Source: Dermatophagoides farinae (taxonomy: Eukaryota; Arthropoda; Arachnida; Sarcoptiformes; Pyroglyphidae). From it: a stretch of 64,000 nt of DNA. The notes beneath the pieces are model-generated. The model searched no databases, was not told where the DNA came from, and worked only from the letters and a program-made list of their open reading frames with translations. How positions within the stretch are numbered: the first letter of the stretch is position 1; each line of letters begins with the position of its first letter. A program made the translations under genes and the position numbers. This document shows, in pieces, positions 22,670 to 31,771 of the stretch. The stretch is from NCBI RefSeq assembly GCF_024713945.1, contig NC_134683.1, positions 913,501 to 977,500 on the forward strand. The letters run 5' to 3'.

Positions 22670-22935
22670 TTTTGATCTTTTGCTTGTTGCTCATCAATAT
22701 CTTTGTTGAAAATGATTTATTTTCAGAATTGCAAGAACAGAAGAGTACGAATCAATAAAAATTCTTGCAGATTGGTTTGTTCTTTTCAACCATAATGATG
22801 CTTGGAAAATTGCAAATAATTCCTCCTGGAAAATCCAACACGACCAGCCAATTTTGAACAGTCAGTATAAATATGAAAATCATGATTTTGGTTACGAACG
22901 TTATTTAAGAAGTTGAAAAATACAAATGGGTGATG
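22670..22935 (-). pseudogene. LINE RNase H fragment in the foldback loop
   Basis: On the minus strand, FHIYTDCSKLAGRVGFS matches the RNase H YTDGSK..GRVG motif. After one frameshift, EELFAIFQASLWLKR and then IFIDSYSSVLAIL match the helix and DS motifs that follow. Stops and the shift make it non-functional. It is a different LINE lineage from the 19178 copy, which has lost this motif. Confidence 0.75.
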
Positions 22936-23092
22936 AAATTGGTTAACAGGCAGCATTAATTGAAATTTCAAATCTGATAAATGATCAACATATTAGGAAT
23001 GTTTGATCCGATGAATATTTGTAAGATAAATCAGCTTTTCCCAAACTTTTTTGAACGGGGCCCGGTATGAGATTTTAAAATTTTTTTTTCGA

Positions 23093-23725
23093 CCCGTGTT
23101 AGTTTGGACTTGTTATTTTCCCGATTTTGAATTTTGAATTCATAACTGGTCGTGTTAGGTTGGATTTGCCATTTTCTCGATTCTAAACTGGTAGTGTTAG
23201 TTTGGACTTGTTATTTTCTGGATTTTGAATTTTGAATTCTGAATTGATCGTGTTAGGTCGGATTTGCCTTTTTCTCGATTGTGAATTTTGAATTCTGAAC
23301 TGGTCGTGTTAGTTTGGACTTGTCATTTTCTGGATTTTGAATTTTGAATTCTGAATTGATTGTGTTAGGTTGGATTTGTTATTTTCTCGATTTTGAATTT
23401 TGAATTCTGAACTGGTCGTGTTAGTTTGGACTTGTCATTTTCTGGATTCTGAACTGGTCGTGTTAGTTTGGATTTGATGTTTTCTCGATTTTGAATTTTG
23501 AATTCTGAACTGGTCGTGTTAGTTTGGACTTGTCATTTTCTGGATTTTGAATTTTGAATTCTGAATTGATCGTGTTAGGTTGGATTTGTTATTTTCTGGA
23601 TTTTGAATTTTGAATTCTGAATTGATTGTGTTAGGTTGGATTTGTTATTTTCTGGATTTTGAATTTTGAATTCTGAACTGATCGTGTTAGGTTGGAGTTG
23701 TCATTTTCTCGATTCTGAACTGGAA
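23093..23725 (-). repeat. Minisatellite array, right arm (inverted)
   Basis: Reverse-complement counterpart of the 21222 array (GTGTTAGTTTGGACTTGT and GTGTTAGGTTGGATTTGT units). It is about half as long and more divergent, with more GATCGTG/CTGGTCGTG variants. Paired with the left arm it could form a hairpin of over 600 bp. Confidence 0.9.
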
Positions 23726-23914
23726 TAAACGAATTAACAACAAATACACTACATACTGTTATTTTTGTAGTACATATTATATATTATTTTATTTAGCACA
23801 TTTAAAATCATTATCACAATCTATTTTACGCAGTGCTTTTTCTTTGTGTGCCGCCAAATTTTGAAATCGTAAAATGTGTACCGCAACAAAAAAAAGGTTG
23901 AGAATCACTGATAT

Positions 23915-24166
23915 AGAGTCCCAAAGACCATGTTTTGTAATTAAAACTGATAATCAGTCCGCAATGAAGATTTTTAAAGATGGACCACAAAGACATTCTA
24001 AACATATAGATATTAGAAGAGAATATGTTCTAGATAATTTAAATCAAAATGAATGTAAAATTGTATATATTCCTGGTGAAAAACAGCTGAGTGATTTTCT
24101 TACAAAACCATTTAAACAAAAAACTAAAGAAATTATCATCAAAGACGTCTTTAATTTTGGGAGGGC
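23915..24166 (+). pseudogene. Ty1/copia RNase H C-terminal remnant and polypurine tract
   Basis: The frame reads VIKTDNQSAMKIFKDG, then RHSKHIDIRREYV, then YIPGEKQLSDFLTKPF. These are the DNQSA, SKHIDIR and DxLTK motifs of copia RNase H. The GGGAGGGC at 24159-24166 is the polypurine tract preceding the 3' LTR. Gag, protease, integrase and RT are missing, cut off at the hAT element's right end. Confidence 0.85.
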
Positions 24167-24358
24167 TGTTGTAAATAATTAATTACTGTATTATTACTTA
24201 TAACAATAGAATATTGATTCTATATATGAAATTTAAAAAACCACAATAAATTAACTGCTTTATTTTATTTTTCTCAATCATCATCCTTGATTATTTTATC
24301 TCATTGCTTAACGTATTTTTTTTCTTTTAGATAACATACGGAAATTAGGAAATCAACA
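24167..24358 (+). mobile_element. Putative copia 3' LTR
   Basis: Starts TGTTGTAAAT directly after the polypurine tract. CAACA at 24354-24358 would be the complementary LTR end (TGTTG..CAACA), giving about 190 bp. There is no second LTR to confirm the 3' boundary. Confidence 0.45.
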
Positions 24359-24440
24359 ACATCATCAACTGCTGATTTATTACAACCATCAATTAGTAAA
24401 GTATTAATGATCCAAAACAATCGAAATTTCATTATTATGG

Positions 24441-24588
24441 TCAAATTATAATTGTTCCAGTGAAGTTTGAATACCATGGTTTCATCTCTTCAAGATTTTC
24501 ACCACGTATTAACCGTTTAATATTTTCCACAATTTCATGGGGATTATAATTGGGAATAAACGTATTCAAACCGGGAGCAATTGTAAAA
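24441..24588 (-). pseudogene. DNA topoisomerase II fragment 2
   Basis: The minus strand reads NTFIPNYNPHEIVENIKRL followed by MKPWYSNFTGTI, matching the eukaryotic topo II segment IPNYNPR(E/D)IV.N.(K/R)RLL.GE...M.PWYKNF.GTI. The preceding TIAPGLNT aligns with the conserved GIGTGW.T but has lost key glycines. It stops right after GTI. It follows, in sequence order, the fragment at 27027-27271 with about 2.4 kb of repeat DNA between them. Confidence 0.75.
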
Positions 24589-24830
24589 CCACGGAAAGGA
24601 TGACGTAGCGTAAAATTGGTTTGAAACAAATATAGATTTATTAACAATTAGTATATTCGGGTTGAAAAGAAAACAGAACAAACTTATGATGAATAATCGT
24701 AAATCAGAGCGAATATTTAAGCTCGGAAAGAAACTCGAAACAGTTCCATAATTAAATTAAAGAACACAGCTAAACTAAGCTGTTTCACAACAAGCAATAC
24801 CTTCCATTCCATTCACAGAGAAAAAAGCAT

Positions 24831-25075
24831 GTAGTGTACTATTCGATTTGGTAGTGTACAAATGGTAGTGCACACTACCAAATGTATAAGTACTTAACAA
24901 TTAGGTAGTGTACTATTCGATTTGGTAGTGTACAAATGGTAGTGCACACTACCAAATGTATAAGTACTTAACAATTAGGTAGTGTACATTACTAGTTGGT
25001 AGTGTGCAAATGGTAGTGCACACTACCAAATGAATAAGTACTTAACAACTAGGTAGTGTACACTATCATTTTTGA
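24831..25075. repeat. 74-bp tandem repeat with internal palindrome
   Basis: Three full units start at 24831, 24905 and 24979, plus a partial at 25053. Each contains GGTAGTG..GCACACTACC arms able to form a hairpin, and AAGTACTTAACAA. The GTAGTGTACTATTCGATTTG core recurs in the array at 26753, suggesting they bound one inserted element. Confidence 0.9.
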
Positions 25076-25915
25076 AAGTAGTTTACAACAATTTAAAAAA
25101 TTACAACATTATAACATTGTCTATGAACGGCATTAAATATATTTCATACATGTATTGACTTATAATTGCAACAACTATAAAAATGCCCAATCATCATTCT
25201 CTGTTTCAAAAAATTTCAACATTGAATTTTTTCATGTTCGAAATGTTTAACTTTGATATTTTTTCTATTTTTTTGCCATGGTAAATAGTAAGTAGCTGAT
25301 TGATTTTTGGAGCAAATATGTAACAATGTTTTGTTGTTATTAAACATATTGTAAAATATTGGGGCATTTATTCATTTATTTATTAAAATAATAAGATGCG
25401 AAGTGTCATGCACTATTGCATCATTTTTTTATAAAAAATCAATTAATTAATATTTTTACAAATATCTCTAATATACGTAGATTAATATTGTTTTTTGGAA
25501 AAAGATAAAATATTTGAACAAGTTCTGGTTTCCTAAAAACGAAATGAATATTTTATCGTTTTTGATTTCATATATGTTGAAATTAAAGACGTGACTTTTT
25601 TCCCATTAAATCCAAGAGTATGAATAATGGTATGTATCTGAATTGATTAATGATAACGACAAATGTCTTTTCGTTTAGTATTTGAGTCTTAGATCGAATT
25701 CAATATCGGCTAGATTTCAATCAAAGAGAACCAGATAAGTTATGTTTTTAAATCATGCTAACAACTGATTTTTTCTTTACTATGTGTTGTAGATTGATTG
25801 TTCAATAATTATTTGAACTGTTTGTTTTGTGTATTTCAATACGAACGTGTTAAGTATAATATAACTATTTTTATTTTACTATTAAAAATTCTTCCTATTT
25901 TCAAGTCTTAATCAG
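25076..25915. other. Non-coding spacer inside the array-bounded insertion
   Basis: AT-rich. No coding or structural motif recognised. Confidence 0.5.
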
Positions 25916-26017
25916 ATTCAGATTTCCGTCGATGTTGATGCATTGAATCTCAACCAATTTCAATTTATCAATGACCACGGAAATCAAATCACGTTTGAAT
26001 CATCGATACAAACACAG
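25916..26017 (+). other. Possible orphan exon
   Basis: A 34-codon open stretch, less AT-rich than its surroundings, lies between an acceptor-like TCTTAATCAG and a donor-like CAG/GTATTT. It reads ISVDVDALNLNQF followed by QITFESSIQTQ. The amino-acid composition looks protein-like, but I do not recognise a family. Its last 38 bp are copied at 26160. Confidence 0.35.
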
Positions 26018-26335
26018 GTATTTTTATTTATATTTTTTTCTAATATTTTTAACTTATTGTAATTGTTGTTGTTTATTTTTTTTTCTTTTTCTTTCTCTTT
26101 TTTTTGTAATATTTACATGTTTTTCCCCCTATTTTTGTTAAGGTATAGGGGTAAATAAAGAAATCAAATCACGTTTAGAATCATCGATACAAACAGGTAT
26201 TTTTATTTATATTTTTTTCTAATATTTTTAACTTGTAATTGTTGTTGTTTATTTTTTTTCTTTTTCTTTCTCTTTTTTTGTAATATTTACATGTTTTTCC
26301 CCCTTTTTTTGTTAAGATATAGGGGTAAATAAAGT
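25980..26335. repeat. Two-copy 180-bp tandem duplication
   Basis: 25980-26159 and 26160-26335 are near-identical, from GAAATCAAATCACGTTT through a pyrimidine-rich stretch to TATAGGGGTAAATAAA. The end resembles a retrotransposon tail with AATAAA, but no retroelement is identified. Confidence 0.85.
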
Positions 26336-26752
26336 TTATTTAAAAAAAACAAACAGGTATGTAATTGAATTGAAAATCCACGGTTACAACTAATCCTTTT
26401 CAATTATTTAGTATAATGCCATGTAGTCAAATCTCTCAATGCCGCTGATATGATTCGAATTGCAATATTAACATATTTTTGGGATTTGTAAACTCGGACA
26501 TTGTGTTGAAAACATTTAGAACTTGGAGAACGGAACAATATATCTTTTCTATTGGACAACAAAAATTCATACCATAAAATGTTGGATTTTGGATCAGCAT
26601 AATACAATTTGTGCATTATCATGATATTTTGTTTTTAAAAATAATTTATAATTTATTTATATTCATTTAATTTTACAATAAAATTTAAATTCAATACAAA
26701 TAATGAAAAGGAGGTCGAAAGGGTTAAAAAGGGGGAGAGGTCAAAAATCAAA

Positions 26753-27004
26753 GTAGTGTACTATTCGATTTGGTAGTGTGCACTATTTTGGTAGTGTACT
26801 ATTCGATTTGGTAGTGTGCACTATTTTGGTAGTGTACTATTCGATTTGGTAGTGTGCACTATTTTGGTAGTGTACTATCGATTTTGGTAGTGTACTATCG
26901 ATTTTGGTAGTGTACTAGCTGATTTGGTAGTGTACTATCGATTTTGGTAGTGTACTAGCTGATTTGGTAGTTTCGCCACTCCACTACGATTTAGTAGTGT
27001 ACAC
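26753..27004. repeat. GTAGTGTAC tandem array (38-bp and 20-bp units)
   Basis: Units of 38 bp (GTAGTGTACTATTCGATTTG plus GTAGTGTGCACTATTTTG) recur three times, then roughly 20-bp units (GTAGTGTACTATCGATTTTG and GTAGTGTACTAGCTGATTTG) alternate. The core is shared with the 24831 array. It ends beside the topo II break at 27027. Confidence 0.88.
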
Positions 27005-27026
27005 ACAAGGCTATTTTTTTTTGTGT

Positions 27027-27271
27027 GTTCACCAGAACAAAGGGAATTATTTTAACAAAATATTTGGGTTCGTTTTTTAAATTATCAACTTGAAGATAAT
27101 TTAACAGAGGATCATCCAATTGTGGGAATAATATCCTTGTCAACGGATTTAACTTAGTTGATAAATATCGAGGACTTGCAGGATAATTTGCTCCACGTTT
27201 ACGACTTCCAAATTGACCAACAGGAAGCAATAAATTTAGATTATTAGAACCCACGAAATTTTCATTACCAC
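27027..27271 (-). pseudogene. DNA topoisomerase II fragment 1
   Basis: The minus strand reads NFVGSNNLNLLLPVGQFGSR, then ASPRYLSTKLNPLTRILFP, then EPKYFVKIIPFVLVN. This matches the topo II breakage-reunion core (VGSNN.NLLLP.GQFG.R, ASPRY, LTR..F, EP..Y.PI.PMVLVN). It ends exactly after VLVN, where the intact protein would continue into GCEGIGTGW. A CAG acceptor-like site precedes it (27272-27274). Several conserved positions differ (GGKD is replaced), so this is a decayed copy. Confidence 0.8.
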
Positions 27272-27611
27272 TGAATCATCATCATCATTTGGCGTCAAAG
27301 ATGATCGTACACACACACATTTGAATTTTTTTTTTCATTTTTCCAATTTATCCAATCTGTGTTCATAATTTGCACAAAATTCAATTCAATTCATTTTCTG
27401 TACTGCGAACTAACAAACACACTGTCTATCTTTTCCTGATTCACAATTCAATTTGTTTTTTTTTCATTCATTTAGTTTCCAAATAAATAACTCGTTTGTT
27501 TTTTTTTTATTAAAATTATTATTAGAATTAATTATCATCATCATCATCATTGTATTAAATGTTTTGTTGATTGGAAACCCATGATATCTTTACAAAAAAA
27601 ACAAAACAAAA
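27272..27611. other. Low-complexity spacer
   Basis: T-runs and (CAT)n. No gene recognised. Confidence 0.5.
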
Positions 27612-28129
27612 GCATCTGATCATAGAATGTTTATATGTAAAATTAATGGTCATTGTATCGATTATCAATATTATTGTGATGGTATAGCCAATTGTCTTGA
27701 TGATAGTGATGAATTTAACTGCCATAATCATCAACATTTTGTTGTTACTTATAACGATGATGATAATAAAATAATAATAATAATAATCGACAATATAACA
27801 ACAACATCTTTCATCATCATCTTCATCATCATCATCAGCATGGTATATGAGAATGTCAGATGATAATGACTTTTTTTTCTTAAAAAAAAAAATTTTGTTT
27901 TTACTTTTGTTTTCTCTTTTTTGTCTCGTCTTTTTTTTCATTCATTCATTTCACTTGTAGCCATACTGGATGTATAGAATGTTTCTGTTTTGGTGTTACC
28001 AATGTTTGTTATGGTGCAAAAAATTTATATCGAAATCATATTGCAGTAAATATTGGTCGTTATTCAAATGGATTCATATGGCTACTCAACAACAATCATC
28101 ATCCGAATCGTTAACATTTGACCATTTGA
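27612..28129 (+). pseudogene. Perlecan-like fragment: LDLa domain and laminin-type segment
   Basis: 27618-27720 encodes an LDL-receptor class A repeat: MFICKINGHCIDYQYYCDG, then NCLDDSDEFNC, lacking only the first Cys of the pattern. After about 240 bp, an acceptor-like CACTTGTAG (27952-27960) leads into HTGCIECFCFGVTNVCYGA. This is the C..C.CFG.....C start of the laminin-EGF/laminin IV module that follows LDLa repeats in perlecan (Drosophila trol). The frame then meets a stop. The joining donor is unclear and no other perlecan exon is nearby, so this is probably a displaced fragment, not a working gene. Confidence 0.6.
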
Positions 28130-28843
28130 CTTTTTTTTCAAAGAAAACATTTGTATTTCCTTTACAATATGGCAGCTATTTCTTTTTTTTTGTGTCCTAA
28201 TTAATAATTCACACACCTATACACACAGAATGATAACACAAATTTTAATATCGATCTTATTTTTCTAGGGATAATGATGATTTTTTTTATATTTTTTTTT
28301 CTGTAAATAGAAAATTTTTTTTTGTATTATAATAATTTTTTTTATTGCTGGTAAACGAAAAACCAAAAATTCCTAATCCACAATTTTTGGCCATTTTGGA
28401 ATAATAACACCTGACATTTTTTTTATTTTTCTTTTTTCTCTTTTTTCTTTGAATAATAAATTATTTTTTATAAAATTAAATTATCGGCTATTGTAGTGTT
28501 TTTTTTTGTGGAGAAAAAGATAGATGAACGAAATCGTCATCATATAAAAAGATCAGCAAAATTATTCTGAGGCAGTGGGCAATAATCTCCATTGTGGAGT
28601 GTGATAATATTTCAGCAAAAAACAAAACAAACACAAAATTGTAATATTAAAATGTTGTTTATTAATTAGCTGTGTATTACATACGGAACAATAATCGTTT
28701 TTAAAAAAAAAGAATGAATATTATAAATGTGAGTATATAAATACGTCACCAATAACGGTACAATTACATTTTTTCATTAAGTTTAAGTAATAACAAATAT
28801 ATGATGGAAATTTGCTAAATGATTCTACATTATTAGATTCTCA
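28130..28843. other. Non-coding spacer
   Basis: AT-rich with long T-runs. The ATTATCGGCTATTGTAG motif at about 28483 recurs at about 33508, bracketing the fragment-rich block between. No gene recognised. Confidence 0.5.
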
Positions 28844-29190
28844 TCATGTGAAAAAAAAACAAAAACCATTTAGTTTACAAATGTCATCTTCCAGAAAAGG
28901 GCATTCAAGTTTATGATTTTTTCTTATATGCCTGTAAAGATTTGAAGGATATCTATATATTTGATTACAACTGTCTACAGGGCATCTTATAACTTCATTG
29001 TGATGCATATATGATATATGATGTTTACACATGTTAAAAGATGCATAATTTTTATTGCACTCTGGATAAGGGCATGAAAATCTATGGCGGGTATTCCATT
29101 TTATGCTTCATACGAACATGCCTATAAACTGAGGTTTGATGGCTTAATGATTTCCCACAACCAGATATCCGGCAGGGAAACCGTATGTTA
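28844..29190 (-). pseudogene. Three-finger C2H2 zinc-finger fragment
   Basis: The minus strand encodes CRISGCGKSLSHQTSVYRH, then after a frame change CPYPECNKNYASFNMCKHH, then CPVDSCNQIYRYPSNLYRH. These are successive C2H2 fingers with the C-x4-C spacing. The frame break with an in-frame TAG between fingers 1 and 2 (about 29085) and the low-complexity C-terminus indicate a pseudogene or an unresolved intron. Confidence 0.65.
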
Positions 29191-29218
29191 GTATGTATTA
29201 TATATTTCAAACAATAAT

Positions 29219-30018
29219 CTAATAAAAGAATTGTTTGTTATTTGTTGACCAAGTACAACAGTAGCAACGTCTTTCTTTGTGGAAACGCTTCTCGCAGATT
29301 TTATCGCCACAAATCGCACATTCTTCTTGACAATATCTTGAGTAGAAACAAGTGATAGCTTGTTGATGTTGTTGTTCAAATTCATTCAAATTTGATAAAG
29401 TTGAGGGTTCAATATGGAACCCTTCCACACAACGTGGAATATTGTCCATGACTATATTTTTACATTTTTTCATCAAATGAAAAACACAGATATATGTCGG
29501 TATCTGTTTGTTGGAACATTCTAGATCATCTTTATCGTGTGAAAAATTACATTTGTCCGGGGTTAGGTGCAACGCCGCCGCCAGGATTTAATTCAGGGGG
29601 TGCATTCGCGTTTTTTTTTATTATTGAAAGATTTATTTTTTTTTCTCCATTTTCTTTTTTTCAAAAGCTAGGGGGTGCACATGCACCTACTTGCACCCTC
29701 CTGCCGGCGCCCATGGTTAGGTGATGACGACAAATACGATCATTAAATGGACAGGCAAATTTTCGTGAAATATTGCGAATAGATCCATCATTATGAATGA
29801 TATTTTCATTATCATCATCAGCATTATTATTATCTGTAATGATATGATATATCATTATTGACAAAGTTTTTTATTATTATATCATTATTGACAAAGTTAT
29901 TTATTATTATTATTCTTACTTTGATTACGTTCATTACGTTGATTATTTTGTGCAACAAAATTTATTGATGAAGGTAACGATTGGGATCTTGTTAAATTTC
30001 CCAAACACGATGGACCTA
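29219..30018 (-). pseudogene. CCCH/Cys-rich zinc-finger gene fragment disrupted by a MITE
   Basis: Read on the minus strand, an exon (about 30018-29925, SINFVAQNNQRNERNQ) ends at a GTAAGAAT donor. An ATTACAG acceptor at about 29840 opens the next exon: NISRKFACPFNDRICRHHL. A 145-bp insertion then interrupts it, and the frame resumes as DKCNFSHDKDDLECSNKQ, KKCKN, RCVEGFH, and a CAICGDKICEK..FHKERRCYCC cluster. The C-x8-C-x3-H spacing across the insertion and the later Cys-His pairs suggest CCCH-type zinc-binding modules. I cannot name the family. The insertion introduces non-native codons, so the protein is broken here. Confidence 0.6.
29570..29714. mobile_element. 145-bp GC-rich MITE with 9-bp target duplication
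   Basis: Begins CAACGCCGCCGCCAGGA and ends, read inverted, CATGGGCGCCGGCAGGA, giving imperfect terminal inverted repeats of about 17 bp. Both sides carry an identical GGTTAGGTG (29561-29569 and 29715-29723). Within it is a GGGGGTGCACATGCACC palindrome. It interrupts the zinc-finger frame, and the two sides remain in frame if it is ignored. CA..TG ends suggest a hAT-like or Mutator-like origin; 8 bp is usual for hAT, 9 for Mutator. Confidence 0.82.
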
Positions 30019-30090
30019 AATCTTATATATTTCAAACAATAATCTAATAAAAGAATTGTTTGTTATTTGTTGACCAAGTACAACAGCAGC

Positions 30091-31771
30091 ACATTTGAGT
30101 CACAAACGGAATTGAGTCCAAAACGGAATTGCAACGTGTGACTCACTGAGTTGCGCAGTCAATCACTGACTCAAAACAAAAAAACGCTCATTCACAGCCA
30201 CCATTCTTATATGACGTACTCAAAAAAAAAAAAAATATGAGTCGACCAAAAATCATCATCATCATTAGCCCTACACAGAAAGAAAAAATGTAAGCTTCAC
30301 GGCATTGCATATGATTTGAAAATGCACAGTGACAGTTAAAGAGAAAAAAGCTATTTAAAAGCATTGAGCCGATTGCTGTCTAAATATGCGTATGCATGCG
30401 ACAGCATCAACAGCATTTTGATTTGAAGAAAAATTATTTTTCAAAAGTGGAAAGCTCAAAAATATCAAATTTGAAAAATTTGACTGTTTCGAAAAAAATC
30501 TAACATGATAACGATTTTGATGATTCATAAAGCTTTTTTTCCTCTCAAAGTTTGTAAAAATAATATTTTGATTTGTTTTAATCTGATTGCACAAAAAGCA
30601 CATTCAACAGAAGGCCAGAAAATCTCTCGATTGATTCTTTGTTCGCTTTTATTCAGATTCTCAATCTTTTCTTGAATTGTGGATTATCCATATATCTGCA
30701 TATCATGCCATTATTGTATGTTCAAAAAAATTGCTACAAATTACTATTACTATTATAATAATCTTTTTTAAACTTTTTAATTTAAAGTGACAACAAAAAC
30801 ATCAAAGCATCATATAATCAAGTCTTAAAATTTTCATTCGAAAATTCGAAAAAAAACGTTTTTGACAAGTGAAATCATAAAAAATGAAAAAAATTCAGAA
30901 GATTTTATTAACAATGTTTAAAGCAAAATCATCTTTGAGCTGATTGAATGTCGATAATTTAGACCGACTTTTGTAATATTCACCATATCAAAGTCGGACA
31001 TTCCATTTATGATATTTTGAAACATCACAATCTTGATCTTGATCATTTATAATCCAAGAAAATCATGTTTTGAATTTCAGATATTTCAGACATTACAATG
31101 TTTGAAATGAAATCGTTATTACCATCATCACCATCATTCAAATTCCATAAATGTATTCCTTTTTTGTAAATTTATCAATCATTGATTTCAAAAATAATTG
31201 CTTTGTTCATAGGTTTTCTTGGCTTAATGGTTTTTATTTTGGTTTACTTGCTGAAACAAATAAACGATACGAAAAAATATGGTTTAACATTGAATTTATA
31301 CAGCGGTTTACATAACATTTGCTCCTCCTTGGTTCGAATCCATCACGAGACAGAAGATTTAATTTAATATTTCTTGAATTTAAAAATTAAAACAAGCGGT
31401 ATAAAGAGATTAGCATAATTGAAGAATTCATGTTTTTCTTGAATCTGTGATAATTTCAAAATTAATGAAGATCAAAAAATCAAAAGTAAAAAAAAATTTA
31501 AAAAAAAACAAAAACAAAAAAATGTTGATCAAGAAACTTTTCGAAATTTTTCGAAATTTTTTCTTGAAATAATTTTGAGAAATTTTCAGTGAAAAAACGT
31601 CAAAAAATTTAACATAAATTAATTTCATAAATAATTTTTTGATAGCTGGAAATAACGCCATCTGTCGACTTTTCTTAATATTTGCATGTAACCTACGTAA
31701 ATTTTGGCTTTTCTGATTTACTCAATATCCTGTCAATAGACAACGTTACCAAAATTTTTTCTGTCTGTGTA
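30091..31771. other. Repeat-derived spacer
   Basis: No firm gene. About 30420-30470 and 30845-30875 repeat parts of the inverted block at 31772-33144 (CAAAAGTGGAAAGCTCAAAA and CGTTTTTGACAAGTGAAA). A 61-codon open stretch at 31182-31364 contains one hydrophobic segment but no family match. 30100-30180 has several GAGTCA/TGACTC motifs. Confidence 0.5.

Larger units (their letters stand above)
20930..23910. mobile_element. hAT-ended foldback element with inverted minisatellite arms
   Basis: The left end begins CAGTCATTCTCAACCACTGT and the right end, read inverted, begins CAGTGATTCTCAACC. The CAG(T/C)GNTTCTCAACC form is typical of hAT terminal inverted repeats. Subterminal bases also mirror each other (GTGTGCCGC on both sides). 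Inside, a tandem array (21222-22372) and its inverted counterpart (23093-23725) flank a loop (22373-23092). The 8-bp flanks are ATCTAACG and ATATAGAG, matching at only 5 of 8 positions, so no clean target duplication exists. The left flank is receptor-upstream DNA and the right flank is Copia. No transposase is encoded, so it is non-autonomous and possibly a recombinant of two copies. Confidence 0.75.
29198..30090. repeat. 68-bp direct repeat bracketing a gene fragment
   Basis: 29198-29265 and 30023-30090 are nearly identical (TATATTTCAAACAATAATCT... CCAAGTACAACAG). The repeat comprises the last codons and flank of the minus-strand zinc-finger fragment, also present just upstream of its first exon. 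This is the geometry of a head-to-tail duplication of about 825 bp. Confidence 0.8.

Noticed and set aside
26404-26622. 72-codon minus-strand open frame with protein-like composition
   Set aside because: No family recognised and no start, splice or neighbour support. Possibly transposon debris, but not callable.
24441-27271. Topoisomerase II pieces as remnants of an integrated large DNA virus
   Set aside because: Some such viruses carry topo II, but the motifs look like eukaryotic nuclear topo II and no other viral gene is present. A host-gene fragment is the simpler reading.
31217-31341. tRNA gene or tRNA-derived SINE (GGTTCGAATCC B-box at 31331, weak A-box at about 31217)
   Set aside because: The A-to-B distance of over 100 nt is too long, the T-arm does not pair fully and no acceptor stem or anticodon arm forms.
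31182-31367. 61-codon open frame with one TM-like segment
   Set aside because: Single hydrophobic stretch, no homologue recognised, in repeat-rich DNA.
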